A stretch of 58,048 nt of DNA, from contig JAMQCK010000125.1 of assembly GCA_024196135.1 (NCBI GenBank), positions 1 to 58,048 on the forward strand, given 5' to 3'. Below are positions 46,322-57,782 of the stretch, in pieces. Every line of letters begins with the position of its first letter. Position 1 is the stretch's first letter. A program made the translations under genes and the position numbers. The notes beneath the pieces are model-generated. The model was not told where the DNA came from, did no database searches, and was given only the letters and a program-made list of their open reading frames with translations. The DNA comes from Pleurotus ostreatus/Saccharomyces cerevisiae fusant. Its lineage: Eukaryota > Opisthokonta.

Positions 46322-49186
46322 TCACGCCTCCTGCGTGAACATGGACATCTCCAGCTGCTGCTGCTGTTGTGACGCGTGCCCCTTTGGCGCCTTGATGACA
46401 AGGTCGGCTTGCTGGCTGAGGGGGAGGACGTAAGCAGCCAAAGAACAGAGGACAACAGGACGACGAATAGAAGAGATGCAGGTGCCAGTTGGATCGCCTT
46501 CTTCCTGATTTGACGCAACAACGCCGGCAGCGAAGGCTGCGTGTGTAGCGGCGACGCCAGCCACGTTCGAGGTAAGGAAAAGTAAGCGATCACTCACAAC
46601 CGCATCCTCAGCAACACCTTCCGGTTTGCCTCTTGGATATCCGCGCCGGCCTTCATCGCGCGCTCGAACAGGTCCGCCCGGTAATCGGTCTTCTTCGCGA
46701 GGAGGATCTAGAGGGTAAGCGTCAGCGCCATATTCATATTCCTTCCATTCGCTTTCACCCCTCCCCCATCCTGCATCTCCCCTTTCTCCATTTTCCATTC
46801 CCCTCCTCTCTTCAATGCCCACCTATATCCCCTTTCCCCACATCTCCTCCGTCCCAACGCGAAGTAAGCAAAGTCCTTCCAAAACTCACCTTATTCTCAC
46901 TATCCACCCTCGCCTGGATCTCCCCGCTCTGTATCAGCCTCACAACCTGTCGCTCGACCTCCTCCACAGTCCAGCCGAAGGCCGCGGACATGCGGTCGAG
47001 CTTGATGGACTGGGGTGATGGTCAGACCTCTTGGACTCAGCAAGTGATCCGACTGCGTCCTGGACTCCCAGACCGTCCGACTATGCTGAGGACCTCTCCT
47101 GCAGTCCGACTGCGTGATGTATCCCTCACGCAGCCCGCTGCAGTCGGACGAGAAGAAGCTGCCGCAGTCAAGTTGAAAGAAGCCGGCCGCGGTCGGACAG
47201 AGGGAGGCCATCGCGGGCGGACCGGAAGAGACAGAGTCGGCGCTCACCTGGAAAGGCTGGAAATACAGCTTGACAGCCCAGTTACGGATCGACGTTGTGA
47301 GCGCAGAGACGTGCGGGGCGAGGTGGATGTCGAGAGCATGACGGGTCTGTGAGGAGATGATTAGCGGACTACACACAGCGCTTCATCGACCTCCTGCGGT
47401 CGTCCAACATCGTCAGGCCCGTGGGCGCCACCGGCCGTGTAACACTGAGCCCAACGCGCGCATCAAAACCCTCCAACTCACCGAATACCGCCCCAACACC
47501 TCCAGCACGACCTTAAACTTGCTCGCCATATACGCCTCGATCAGCTCGCGCACGTACGGCTCCTGCTCCACATACGCCCCGAACACGGAGTTCTCGAGGA
47601 TCTGCGCCTTGATCGCGGCGCGCGAGTAGGACGATAGGGCGCAGAGCGTGCCGTAGATGGCGATGTCGCCGGGGGCGACGAGCTGGGGGGGGGGGGGAGG
47701 TTAGTGGGTTGTGTTTAGTAGGGGGAGAGTAAGTGGGTTGTGGTTAGTAGGTTGTGGTTTGCGGATGGGTCGATGGGGGAGGGGGGCAGAGGAGCGAGTG
47801 GAGAGAGGGATAGGTGGGCAAGGGTGTGGGTTAGGTAGACAAGGGTGTGGGTTAGGTAGACAAGGGAGTGGGTTAGGTAGAAGAACACGCCACTCACCGT
47901 CCCCGCCCAATCCTCCAGATCCTTCGCCGGCCCCACGCGCAAGAAGTGGTACGCGGCCTTGTCGTAGTAGCCCTGCCCGAGGTTCGCGAGACCTTGCGCA
48001 AAGTCGAGCTTTGACTGGATGCGGTCGCGGTCCGCGGACTGCTTGCGCGCGGCGGAACCAGAGGAGCCGGCACCTGAGGGCAGAGTCAGTATCGAGGTTC
48101 ATGACGAAGACCCCTTCCTCCGGCAGCGCCCAAAGAAAAAAGCTAATCAAGGCCACGTCAACTCACCCACACCGCCCGCGGGCGCCATTGGATTGCTGCT
48201 TGCGCTCTTCTCCTGCGCGACCGCGGCGTCGAGCGCGGTCTCGGCCTTGAAGACGTAGGTGGGGAGGTGGGTGTAGTTGCGTTGTTCGATGAGGAGCTGA
48301 GTGGGGTTAGTGAGTATGCGTGTGGGAGGGGGAGATGGGTGGTCAGGGTGGGGCATGGTGAAGGATGGAGAGGGAGAGGGGATGTGCGGAAGGGAGAGTG
48401 GATGGGAGGAAGGGAGATGGCAGGGGGACGGCGCCAGTAATGAATGCACGGGCAGGAATGTATGGAGGCGAGGGTGACCAGGAGAGGATGGTGATGTATG
48501 TGTTGGGAAAGAGGTAGGGGAATACGCACCTCCAGAACCGACAAACACATCTCCAGTACATGCTGCCCTGTGGCGCAGAACTCCCTCGACTTTGTGAAGT
48601 GCTTGAGCGCCGTCGCCGGATCGCCCACCGCGCGATAGAAGTTCCCCAGATCGCGATGGCCCATCTACGCCCCCATCAGCACCCATCTACCCCACATCGC
48701 GCCCAGCACGCACCCGGATGCTCTCTTTGATCATGTTGTTAGTGTACGACTTGAGCTCGACCTCGAGCTTCACGCGCTCGTTCGCGTTCCGCGCGTTCGT
48801 CTCGTCGATCCACTTAAGGTCGAGCGGCATGATGTCCTCCGGCTTCGGGAACGGCGCGTCGGGCGTGCCCGCGGACGCGGCGACGCTCTCGTACGCGCTG
48901 AGCACCTGCTGGTAGAGCTGCGGATCTCTCGACTGATACACATGTTCCACGGCGGCTTTGTACGCCTCGGGTGCGAGCGTCGGACAATGCGAGATGATGT
49001 GGATGAGGCGGAAGATCGCTGTGCGGCCTGAAGAGCGGTTAGACGGGGATCGAGGGCTAAGCGCCAGGACGCACCGGTGTAGTTGGAGATGTAGCTCTCG
49101 AGATCGAAGGGGTGAGCGTCGTCTACGGGGACTCCTACTTGCTTCCCGTGTTGTGAGGGCTGCGCATCGGCCATGTCGACGTCCAT
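46322..49186 (-). CDS. CSN1: COP9 signalosome subunit 1 (CSN1), PCI domain
   Basis: A scaffold subunit of the COP9 signalosome, which removes Nedd8 from cullins and so tunes SCF ubiquitin ligases. Ten exons sum to 1491 nt (496 aa). The start is [20 protein letters not shown]. Helical repeats follow ([80 protein letters not shown]). Then comes the PCI region, with [20 protein letters not shown] and the winged-helix part [20 protein letters not shown]. The C-terminus has [20 protein letters not shown] and a Gln-rich tail before MSMFTQEA. Length and motif order match the family. Some introns are long for this genome: 46416-46597, 46708-46889, 47010-47247 and 47683-47897, and two of these hold repeats. 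Confidence 0.93.
47010..47247 (-). repeat. CSN1 intron with repeated and inverted GTCCGACT words
   Basis: This 238-nt intron carries TCCGACT near 47048, 47087 and 47105, and the reverse AGTCGGA near 47142. The copy near 47105 (CTGCAGTCCGACTG) pairs with GCTGCAGTCGGAC near 47142, which could form a hairpin. Confidence 0.5.
47683..47897 (-). repeat. CSN1 intron with G-rich run and 21-nt minisatellite
   Basis: A run of G starts at the splice junction (47684 on). At 47820-47880 there are three copies of AAGGGTGTGGGTTAGGTAGAC, the last partial. An AGTGGGTTGTGGTTAGTAGG-type repeat lies at 47700-47760. Confidence 0.7.
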
Positions 49187-49495
49187 GGTGAGATGATGGT
49201 TTGCGGCAAAAGGCGCCACGCGTCGGGAGCGCGTCTCATCAATTAGACCCAGGAAAGGAAGGTATTGTTGTTGAACAGGGGGCGAAGACGCTCTCCTTCA
49301 GGCTGAGACATTCGAGCACTGAAGGGCTTACTGACTAGATATCCTGGTAAAGGTCTCCTGGTGAGCGTATACGCTTGTCGACCTTGTTGGACTTTGTGGG
49401 TCCGGTCGCGTGGCCGATGACGCCAACAGCGATCAACATTCGCGGCCATTCTTCGCGCTTGCTCACCACCATCGCTGCATCCTCGCTCGCCCACC

Positions 49496-50378
49496 ATGTC
49501 CTCCCCAACGCCCGAACCAAGTTCCTCTGCCGATGCTGTGAATGGCCAAGGTGGCACCACTGTCCCGCAGGAGACCGAATCCGAGTCCTCGGCGTCAAAA
49601 CACGAAGCCAAGGGCAAGGAGCGAGAAGCAGCAGTAGAGGACGCAGGGGACGCCTCCGACTCCGATCAGGAGCAGGAGCAAGACTCGAATGACGCCGCGG
49701 ACGAGTCCGCCTCCCCCGAGCCCTCGACATCACAGCAGCAATCCTCAGCGGAGGGCACGCCCTGGCAGGCCGTCTTCGCTCCGCAGTACAACGCCTACTA
49801 CTTTTACAACTCCCAGACCGGCGAGACGACCTGGACAAACCCGCTCGATCCCTCCGCCTCCGCCTCTACCTCAAGCACCGCCGCCGGTCCGTCCACCACC
49901 ACCGATCCCACGTCCACTGCCGCAACCTCAACCTCCCCACCCCCCACCGGCGCCTACACCGCCCTCCAGCAGGCCGCCCTCGCCCAGGGCATCGACCCCG
50001 CGCTCGCGCACCTCGACCCCTCCCTCACCTCCGCCACGCCCAACGCCGCGTCCGCGTCCGCCTTCGTCGCCAAGTTCAACGCGCGCACGGGCGCGTTCAC
50101 CGGTGCGAGCGGCCGCGACCCGAGCCACCTGAGCGAGTACGAGCGCATGCGGCGCATGAACTCCGTCTTCTTCGACATGGACAAGTGGGAGCAGGAGGCC
50201 GCCGCGCGGGCGGAGGAGGAGGCGGCGGGGAAGAAGCGCAAGCGGCCGACGAAGAAGGATTTGGTGAGTGGTTTGGTCGGGGAAGAGAGTGTTGTGTTGC
50301 TGACGACCGGCGTAGGAAAGATTCAAGGAGCAGAAGCGGCAGAAGAAGATTGCGAAGACGGCGTGGTTGAGGACGTAG
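49496..50378 (+). CDS. WW-domain protein, 276 aa
   Basis: Two exons, 49496-50263 and 50316-50378, sum to 831 nt. An acidic, Ser-rich disordered N-terminus precedes one WW domain at about residues 86-115: TPWQAVFAPQYNAYYFYNSQ then TGETTWTNPL. This fold binds proline-rich peptides and is frequent in mRNA-processing proteins. The C-terminal part has a conserved-looking block GRDPSHLSEYERMRRMNSVF and FDMDKWEQEAA, then a basic tail KKRKRPTKKDL, continued in exon 2 as ERFKEQKRQKKIAKTAWLRT. The tail suggests a nuclear protein. The gene starts 310 bases from the CSN1 start and is divergent from it, so the two may share a promoter region. Confidence 0.85.
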
Positions 50379-52349
50379 GATGTCGTTCGTCGTCCCCCCC
50401 AATCCATTGTGGCGCGCGGGAGGGCGTCCTCCAACGTCGTGGCGTACCGGGGACACCCTCCACATCATATACGGGTCATATGCCAATGCGATATACTGCA
50501 AGTATGGGATATATGCGTGTCACTTACTATCCGTAAATGGAAGACCTCCCAACCTTTCCATGCGCTCACTCCCATCGCAAGTACCGACATTGTCTTCACT
50601 CCCATCGCAAGCTTCGACATCGTCTTCATCTTCGTCGCAAGTGCCAACATGGCTCCCGGTCGCTCTCTTCATCTCGCCCCTCGAAGTCATCGACTTGCCC
50701 CCTATTCCTAGTTTACCCCCTATTCCTAGCCTAGTCGACGTCCTTCGACCTCCCTTCACCGTTATCTCTCTGAATGTGGATCGATGCGGTCTCCATCCTC
50801 CTCGTCACGAGGCTCATCGATCCAATCTTCCTCGTCACAAAGCGCATCCCTTCGCCATCTTTCCCGCATCCCCATTGACCTCAACCTTGCCCTCCGCATT
50901 GAACCCAACCCTTGTTCTCCGCATCGAACCCAACCTCCTTATTGCCCCATCACTATCGTGAAAAGCTGACCACTCGGCCCTCAGGTTCCGCTTTTCCGCC
51001 CTCGCCTCCCCCGGGTTTTGGAGACGACCTCGAAGCAGTGCTGGGGCGCACTCGGCCTTTTGCTCGCGAGACGCACTCAGCCTCTCGCCCTTGAAGGGCG
51101 CTCAGCCTCCTGCCCTCTGTGGATCGCCACCCTCTTTCTCTTGTGCACCGCAACCACAGTATACAATTGAAGCTTGACTTCGCGGAAGGTGCGTTTCCGT
51201 GCGTTTCTTCGTTGTAGTACAGACCGTCGTGGGTGCTCTGGTGAGGGGTTGCGAGCCTGTGCGGGTGAGGGGTCACGGGTGCGTACGGGCCAGGGGCAGG
51301 GAGGATGGGAGGAAAGATTGGGATAGGTAAGTATATTTCAAACACTAAAGGGCCGAGTTCTGATGCCTGTCGACTACTTTTTCTCGTCGAGACCGACCAC
51401 TGGGCGGAGAAGACCGACCACCACACAGGCCTACCCGAGCTCGGGATGAGGGGCGGCGCGGATATACGCCAGGGGGGGAGGGGGGAGGGGGGACCGGAAG
51501 GTGCTTAAATTGCTGGGGACACTATTGCGAGCGTTCTGATTTACACACAGCGACCTCTTCGTCGTATTCTCCCGCCGCTCAAGGACTCTAACTTACGTAC
51601 TCTCCCAGCAGCCAGCATGCAAGCCTCGTTATCAAAGCGGCGAAGGGGCATGCAGCAGTCGGGGATGTCCATGTTCACGCGAGGGACGAACGCGGACGAC
51701 GAACACGGGAGACGTATGCGCCACCTGACAAGGCGACTGTAATGCTGAAGGGAATTAGGTGCAGGCGCGAATCCCTCCGACCTTGTGACTATTTCACGCT
51801 ATCAGAGGTCCCCAGACTCATGCTTGTTACTGTCTTTCTACCGAGAACGGATGTCTGCTCTGCTAGATCGCCGTCCATGAAGCGCTGCATACGCCCGTCG
51901 ACATTTCATAATCTCGCGACGACCGTGCTTTTCAATCTCGACATTTCCTGGCTCGCCTGGTGCGTCGCATTACTCTACTTCCTTGCTATATCACATGCTT
52001 TTATGGCCATGGCCAATCTATTTGCAATTCAGTGGCCACGTCTTGCTTCTTCGTCCCCATTCGTCGGTTCGCCCGTTGCCTGGCCATGATCCCGATCTAA
52101 TCTGACAACGGAAGCTCCCTATGACAGCACAAGGCCTTCCATATGCGGATCAATGGCTGCCTTGTAGAGACCAACGGCTACGTTGTAGAGATCATGACTA
52201 CGATGTACAGGACGACGACTGTCTTTCGCCCTTTCGTATTCCCTTCAGCCACTCAAATCCCCCTTCGCAAATCATATTTGACTTTACACGCCTAGGGACA
52301 CACTTCGCCCGCACCGGGTCGTTCGTTAAGGCTGCACGTTGCACGTCCT
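50379..52349. other. 2-kb region with tandem repeats and a dispersed-repeat copy, no gene
   Basis: At 50568-50650 a 30-nt unit (ACTCCCATCGCAAG...CATCGTCTTC) is repeated about three times. At 50698-50732 CCCCCTATTCCTAG-type units are repeated. 51040-51120 has CTCGGCC/CTCAGCC repeats. 51890-52225 is the second copy of the repeat seen at 45690-46075. The open frames at 50380-50961 (+) and 50953-51426 (-) follow from these repeats and are not called. Confidence 0.55.
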
Positions 52350-53332
52350 TCAGGGCTGCACGTTGCTCGGGTAGTACTTGGACGCCGGGACGACGTTGCC
52401 CTGCGCTTTGGTGAGTGGGCCGCTCATTTCTGCCAGCTCTTGCACAGAGATACTCACCTTGGGATCGTAGTTGCACACGTAGTACCAGAGGGCTGTGGGA
52501 CGTTAGCATCATCCCATGAACGCTGTATCTCGACGACCCAGAGCCCAAAGCAAAACCAACACGCACACTTCCACTTATCGCCCTCCTTCTTACCGAGCGT
52601 GCCCTGCGGGCAGGAATAGGCCGCGCACCCGAGGTTCCTGCTGTGCTTCCACACGACCTGCGTCCAGTGGCCGGCGCCTTCGAAAGTGGTGGCGTTGTAC
52701 TGGCCTGGTGGGAGAGCGATGTGTTAGTCAGAGTATCTGGATGACGAGAGGCGGGGCATTGCTTACTGCGCTCATTGTTCCACTGCGCGACCGCGCGGTC
52801 GATCTCGCGGGGGAAGTTCGCCCTTGTGTCTGTCGTAGTGTCATCAGTACGTGCATCTCTCCGCCTCCATCCCGGACCGGAAGACCTTCTCTCGCAGTCC
52901 AGCCCCCCTTTCTCGTACTACAAATCCCCTCCCACAACCCAAACCAAACTACTCACTATACCGCGCAGCAATATTCTGCCCGCCCCGGTTATGCTTGTAC
53001 ACACACCCACTCGCCCAGCTCATCGCCGCGTCGGCGAGGTCCTGGTTCCACACGAGCGGGACCGCGCCGTGCTGCGCGCGCTCGGCGTTGTGCGCGGTGA
53101 GCCACTGGTCGATCTCGTCCTGGGAGGTGCCGTTGGTTTGCGATGTGCCATTATCGTCTTGGCGGGCGTTGATGAGAAATGAGGCCCGCGGTGCGATGAG
53201 GGGCTCAGCGCCTGCGTCGACGAGGAGCTCGCTTGCATCCGCGCCAGTGGCGACCTCGCTCACGTCGACGGTCGGGCTTGCAAAAGCGGTGGCGACGAGC
53301 GCGGCGAGGAGGATAGCGATGGTGAGCTTCAT
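52350..53332 (-). CDS. Secreted CAP/PR-1 (SCP) family protein
   Basis: A secreted cysteine-rich protein of the CAP superfamily; fungal members bind sterols or other lipids or act in host interaction. The signal peptide is MKLTIAILLAALVATAFA. A propeptide-like linker of about 60 residues follows. The CAP domain starts DEIDQWLTAHNAERAQHGAV. It continues with LVWNQDLADAAMSWASGCVY, the helix KHNRGGQNIAARYS, the block VAQWNNERSQYN and the CAP signature region GHWTQVVWKHSRNLGCAAYS, then the end YYVCNYDPKGNVVPASKYYP. The two His of the CAP cavity (KHN and GHW) are present. The exon 52957-53332 and at least three more are needed. TATAAAAG lies about 65 bases before the ATG at 53332. A second member lies at 57783. 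Confidence 0.9.
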
Positions 53333-54342
53333 GTTCAGCGCGCTGAAGGACGGGAATGCAGAAGCAGGTGTAGGTTGCTGAGTCCGACGGAGTGCACGAG
53401 CTTTTATACGCAGGAAGTTCGAGCGATGAACCTCGTCTTCAGCCAATTGCTCGGTTCCGCATCGCACCTGGGTTGCGGTGAGCATAAGACATACTGATGC
53501 TTACGGTCGGGGGAAGGTACTTGCCGCTGTGCCGCATCGACGCGGTTTTGGCATGTTCAGGGCGTTGCCGTGCGTCAATGTCTTTTATGCTTTTTCCTGG
53601 CCGTATGGGTCGCATTACTGACTTTCTCGTGACTTCAGGGCTTGTGGTCTAGTGCCTGCGCCAGGGGAACTCGCTTGAAAGATGGAATCAAGTGGATTCT
53701 GTACCCGTCCTGGTTCGGATGTGCATGCTAAGCAAGGAACGCCCATGACAGCGGCGTCGAGGACCAAGTCGCCCCTATCCTGACAGGTCAACGGCAAGTC
53801 CTCGTGCTGCCCATGCTCTAGTCACCACCATTCCACCATATATCCCCAGCGTGTCCACCTTGACGACTTAGTTCGCCCCACCCCTATTCACCAGCTCCCT
53901 ATTCCTCTCAAATCGTACCGCATCGTCACTTCGCAACCATGTCTTAGACCTCCAGCGCTGTACTGACGACTAGCTCTGCACGCCGAGAAGCCCGAGGCCT
54001 CTCCCGAGGAACCCGAGCGCTTTTCCGCGGATCTGAACACTAACCCTATTCGAGGATAGACTTTGCTTCCGTATCGGGTAACCAAGGCGTTGGATGTGCG
54101 TCATCGAGGTGCGCTCTACGGCTCGATAAGGCCAATGAGGCAAGACATGGGTGGTGCTGACGAGACTATTCCACTCGGAGGCGTGCGATCCGGAAACACT
54201 GGAGGCGCTGCAGGTGCTGGATATATAAGACGGCGAGGGAAAAGGGTGAGGCCATCTCTTCTGCTACCACGACCGTCGTCGCAACATTGAACGCACTTGA
54301 ACGACCAAAGCAAACCACCCACCACCCACACAATCAACCAAT
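53333..54342. other. Divergent promoter region
   Basis: Lies between the CAP gene (-) and the RING gene (+). No gene is recognised. TATATAAG near 54221 is about 120 bases before the RING gene start. Confidence 0.5.
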
Positions 54343-55131
54343 ATGACGGGAGCCTGCTACTGCGCCGTCTGCGACGACTACTTCTACGATAACGAGGATC
54401 GCAACCTGCACATTCAGCAGTCCATCAAACACCCCTACTGCGCTCCTTGCGATCGCCGCTTCCTCAACCTCAACGTCTACCGGAAGGTGCGTCTCCCTCC
54501 CAGCCCATGTCCCTCCCGATCCCCAACTAACCCCCTTACCCTTAATAGCATCTGCAATACTCCCGCATCCACAACTATTGCACTCTGTGCGAGATGGAAT
54601 TTCGCACGCCCGCCGGGCTGCGCTGCCACTACGAGAAGGCGCCGCCGCACTGCGACGACAGCGACGACGAGGCGGAGTTGGACGAGGAAGACAGCTATGA
54701 GGAGGGATGGGAAGATCGCGTTGGGCTCGACCTCTATCCCGAGGAGCCGTACCCGGAGGAGGACGCGGACGGGGGCGACCACTCGTGGATGGGCTCCAAT
54801 GAGGACGATCTCCTCGACTTTGACTCCGACGATGAGGATGAGCATGATGACGAGGACAATGAGATCGGGGAGGACGAGGCGACGGTGTCGAGCTTCGCGT
54901 GCCCGATGTGCAAGGAGGCGCCGGAGCTAGCGTGCTTGACGCGCTGTGGGCATTTGTACTGTGCGACGTGAGTTCCCCTTTATTATCTGCGCCGTAGGGT
55001 CGTGCTGACTTTTCGTCAGATGCATCCATCACGCCTACAAGCGCGACAACAAATGCCCGACGTGCAGAGAGGAGGGTCAGGCTTCGCAACTACGGAAGGT
55101 CTACCTCACAACGGAGACCGACGACTATTGA
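54343..55131 (+). CDS. Zinc-finger protein with C2H2-like fingers and a C-terminal RING, 224 aa
   Basis: Three exons (54343-54486, 54549-54967, 55020-55131) sum to 675 nt. The N-terminus has Cys/His pairs resembling C2H2-type fingers: CYCAVCDDYFYDNEDRNLHI, then HPYCAPCDRRFLNLNVYRKH, then NYCTLCEMEFRTPAGLRCHY. A very acidic middle of Asp and Glu separates these from a C3HC4 RING: CPMCKEAP, then LTRCGHLYCATCIHHAYKRD and NKCPTCREEG. Such proteins usually act as E3 ubiquitin ligases. The RING Cys and His spacing is complete. The protein ends KVYLTTETDDY. No signal peptide or membrane segment is seen. Confidence 0.88.
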
Positions 55132-55462
55132 TGACCCGGGCGGACGATTATTGACGACCCGTACGCCTCGACTTACGACCTCTCACGCACGCACGATTCA
55201 TAATATATCACGCACTCATGTATTTTGCAACACAATGGACATTCATAGGCATCATGGCATCGCTCTGGACATTCATACGCATCATTCCACAAGGACTTCT
55301 AGAATAGCAATGAATGACCTATCACACTACTGTATATCTACGCAACTTGCAATTGACTCAATTCCTTCCCCCTTTCCTTCCGACCGGAAAGCGAAACCCA
55401 CATTATCTGCAGCCTTTGTTCAAACGAAGGGCGCAGCGCTTCAATCGACATACCGCCGATGC
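55132..55462. other. Intergenic region between convergent genes
   Basis: Two copies of a TGGACATTCATAnGCATCAT unit lie at about 55235-55285. No gene is seen. Confidence 0.5.
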
Positions 55463-56137
55463 TCACGTTCGGCGATGCCATATCGGCTCGCCCTCTCCCA
55501 GAAAATCCCGGATGACTTCGACGCGCTCGCGATCCTCCGAACAATGGCGAGCCCACTCGAAAAGATTTGTCCCAAGGTATATCATGAAATCGTTGGTGAT
55601 GACGTACGCAGCGTCCAGGGCTGGGCTGAGAGAAGTGGTCAGTGTGTCGAGTGCGATAAAAAGTTCCGCGATGAGCGAGACGATGACAGCGAGGACGCGA
55701 TTTTAAGAGTAATTTTGAATCATATAGTACTATACTCACGGCTTCACACCCGGATGCTCCTTCGCGAAGCGCTTCATGTCCTCCTCTAAGGATCTGCCAC
55801 CCCCCATGTATCGTTCCCTGAACGCCTCGTTGGTGTAATGCCAGCCGAACATATACGCGGGCGGGAGGACGTCGTTGACAATCTCAGATGTAAGCGGAGG
55901 ACTCGTGTCCGCTGGAAGCGTCGGGGGAAAGATGTCCAGGTGCTGTCCGGGTAGGACTCTTTTTGGCTTGGAGGGCTTGCGAGATGATCTAGGTTCGGAA
56001 GTATCTGGAGCGCCGGCGGGCACTGGAAGCGGTGTCGCGCTTTCGAAGATAGTCTCGCGTTCCTCGAGCCTAAGCGGGTCAGTTGACTTTGAGGAAGCGA
56101 TTGCAGCAAAAGAAACTTACGAAGAGGGCTTTTCCAT
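55463..56137 (-). CDS. Uncharacterised protein X1, 169 aa, tandem paralog of X2
   Basis: Three exons (56121-56137, 55740-56069, 55463-55625) sum to 510 nt. The start MEKPSSLEERETIFESATP is followed by a Pro/Ser/Lys linker and the core LPGQHLDIFPPTLPADTSPP. Then come PPAYMFGWHYTNEAFRERY and FAKEHPGVKPP, and the last exon has NDFMIYLGTNLFEWARHCSE and GEGEPIWHRR. I do not recognise the family. The same words and the same intron phases occur in X2 just upstream. The second exon is exactly 330 nt in both. No signal peptide is seen, and it is likely soluble. Confidence 0.7.
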
Positions 56138-56430
56138 GCTGTCCCCAAGAACTAAGCTGATGATGGCTTAATAAGGTTGAATCGGAATAGGCGATGATGG
56201 GTGAAGGAAGCAAGAGAGATCAGCGCACGTTCATAATGCTTCATCGCCTGCCGTGTTCGTCGGGGCCTACTCAGAGCGGAAACGATAAAAGAAGGTAGCA
56301 AACTGGACAGAAAGTTCATGCGGTGGCAGAAGCCTTAATACAATCGACTGCAAAAACTTGACTACTTCATACGAGTGATGACCATCAGATCATTCCGACC
56401 AAGGACGGCCAAAATCGAGCATGAGTCGCT

Positions 56431-57065
56431 TCACATTCGACGGTACCACAGCGGTTCGTCGGTCTCCCCAAGGAATGATTGGATGATCTCGAGACGGGCG
56501 CGGTCCTGTGACGAACGCAGAGAAACCTCCAGGATATTCGTGGCAATGAACACCACGTATTCGTCCGGCACAAGGTCATCGGCGTCCACGTCGGGCCTGT
56601 GGTGACTGGTCAAATCTGTCACAGTGCTGTACAATGGGATGATCTCACGGCTCTATCCCTGGATGTTCTCCATAGAAGCGGTCGACATAGTTACTGCGAA
56701 AAGAGCGCCGAGAAGGCTCCTGGGAGGTGCCGGCGTAACGCTTTACATACGCATCCTCGTCGTAGCGCCAGCCAAACATATAGATCGGCGGAAACAAGCC
56801 ATCAATGGGCTCCGACTGAAGCGGGGGAAGCGCGTCGGCAGGTAGAGTGGCGGGAAAGATATCGAGATGCTGGCCGGGCATCACCAATCTCGGTCTGGGG
56901 GGCTTGGGCGGTGCAGGAGGTTCTGGTGGTAGGGGCGAGGGTATCGCGGTTGCGAAGATGGCCCTGCATTCCTCGATTCTGAGAGGGTCGGTCATCGTGT
57001 CAAAGGCACAGGGGAAGGACGTACGAGTATACCTTCTCCGGGTCTATACTCTTTTCGGGATCCAT
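56431..57065 (-). CDS. Uncharacterised protein X2, 178 aa, tandem paralog of X1
   Basis: Three exons (57025-57065, 56649-56978, 56431-56596) sum to 537 nt. The start is MDPEKSIDPEKVYSIEECRA. The core is LVMPGQHLDIFPATLPADAL, then PPIYMFGWRYDEDAYVKRYA and FYGEHPGIEPP. The last exon has PDEYVVFIATNILEVSLRSS and LGETDEPLWYRRM. About half the residues in the core match X1. It lies in the same orientation 290 bases away, so the pair arose by tandem duplication. Function unknown. Confidence 0.7.
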
Positions 57066-57782
57066 AGTATGCGAACGCTGGTAGAGAGCAAAAATGGCAG
57101 GATCAAATGATCCGATGTCTATGGTGATTGCTGAGGGATGCGCGTGATGCTTTTTGAGCAAGTGGAGGAGAATGAGGGAATAAGGGAACAGGCGCCGACA
57201 TGCGTTCGTAGCGCGACGAAGTACGTAAGCGAACGTGGATGCGGCAAGGGCCGAGGTGACAAGTGATGCTGTCACGGTTCGAAACTTCGAACGCCTCGAC
57301 GGTGTCGAGGTAAGCCGTGTGCTCTCGCAAACAGAGTATCTGACTCGACAGAGCTAACACATCGGTCGCTCACGTCCTCCGACGTTCTTCTCTCATCGGC
57401 GTTCTTGTGCATACCGTCAAGCGCGTCCCCTGGGCCTGAAAGAGGACGTCAGCGAGCGCCGCAATAGGCCAACGTGACAATCGTTAGTGAAAGACTCGAC
57501 GACACCCTGACCTGAATATGCCGACCTCCATGTCACCGCACCATATGCTTCACCTCACCGGGAGCGTACGTATCTGTCGTATGTCCCTTGTCCGTCCACC
57601 CTCGATTCCCTGCGCAGTCATGCTTGGGCATCGGAAGCGAGCAAGATTTGAATCAGCCTTACCGTATTCTTGAGGCACGAAGAAATCTCGGCCGTCGAGG
57701 TATAAAGGCCAGGGGCTCCAAGTACCAAGTACCAGCGCTTCTGCTTCTCCTTCAGTCCTCGCTCTACAACGACTTTGGTAGA
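57066..57782. other. Intergenic region with the promoter of the second CAP gene
   Basis: TATAAA near 57700 lies about 80 bases before the CAP start codon. No other gene is seen. A minus-strand frame (57000-57275) continues upstream of X2 but looks like leader sequence. Confidence 0.5.

Noticed and set aside
46300..46593. 97-codon frame inside a CSN1 intron (minus strand)
   Set aside because: It overlaps the intron and last exon of a well-supported gene in another frame and has no recognisable sequence.
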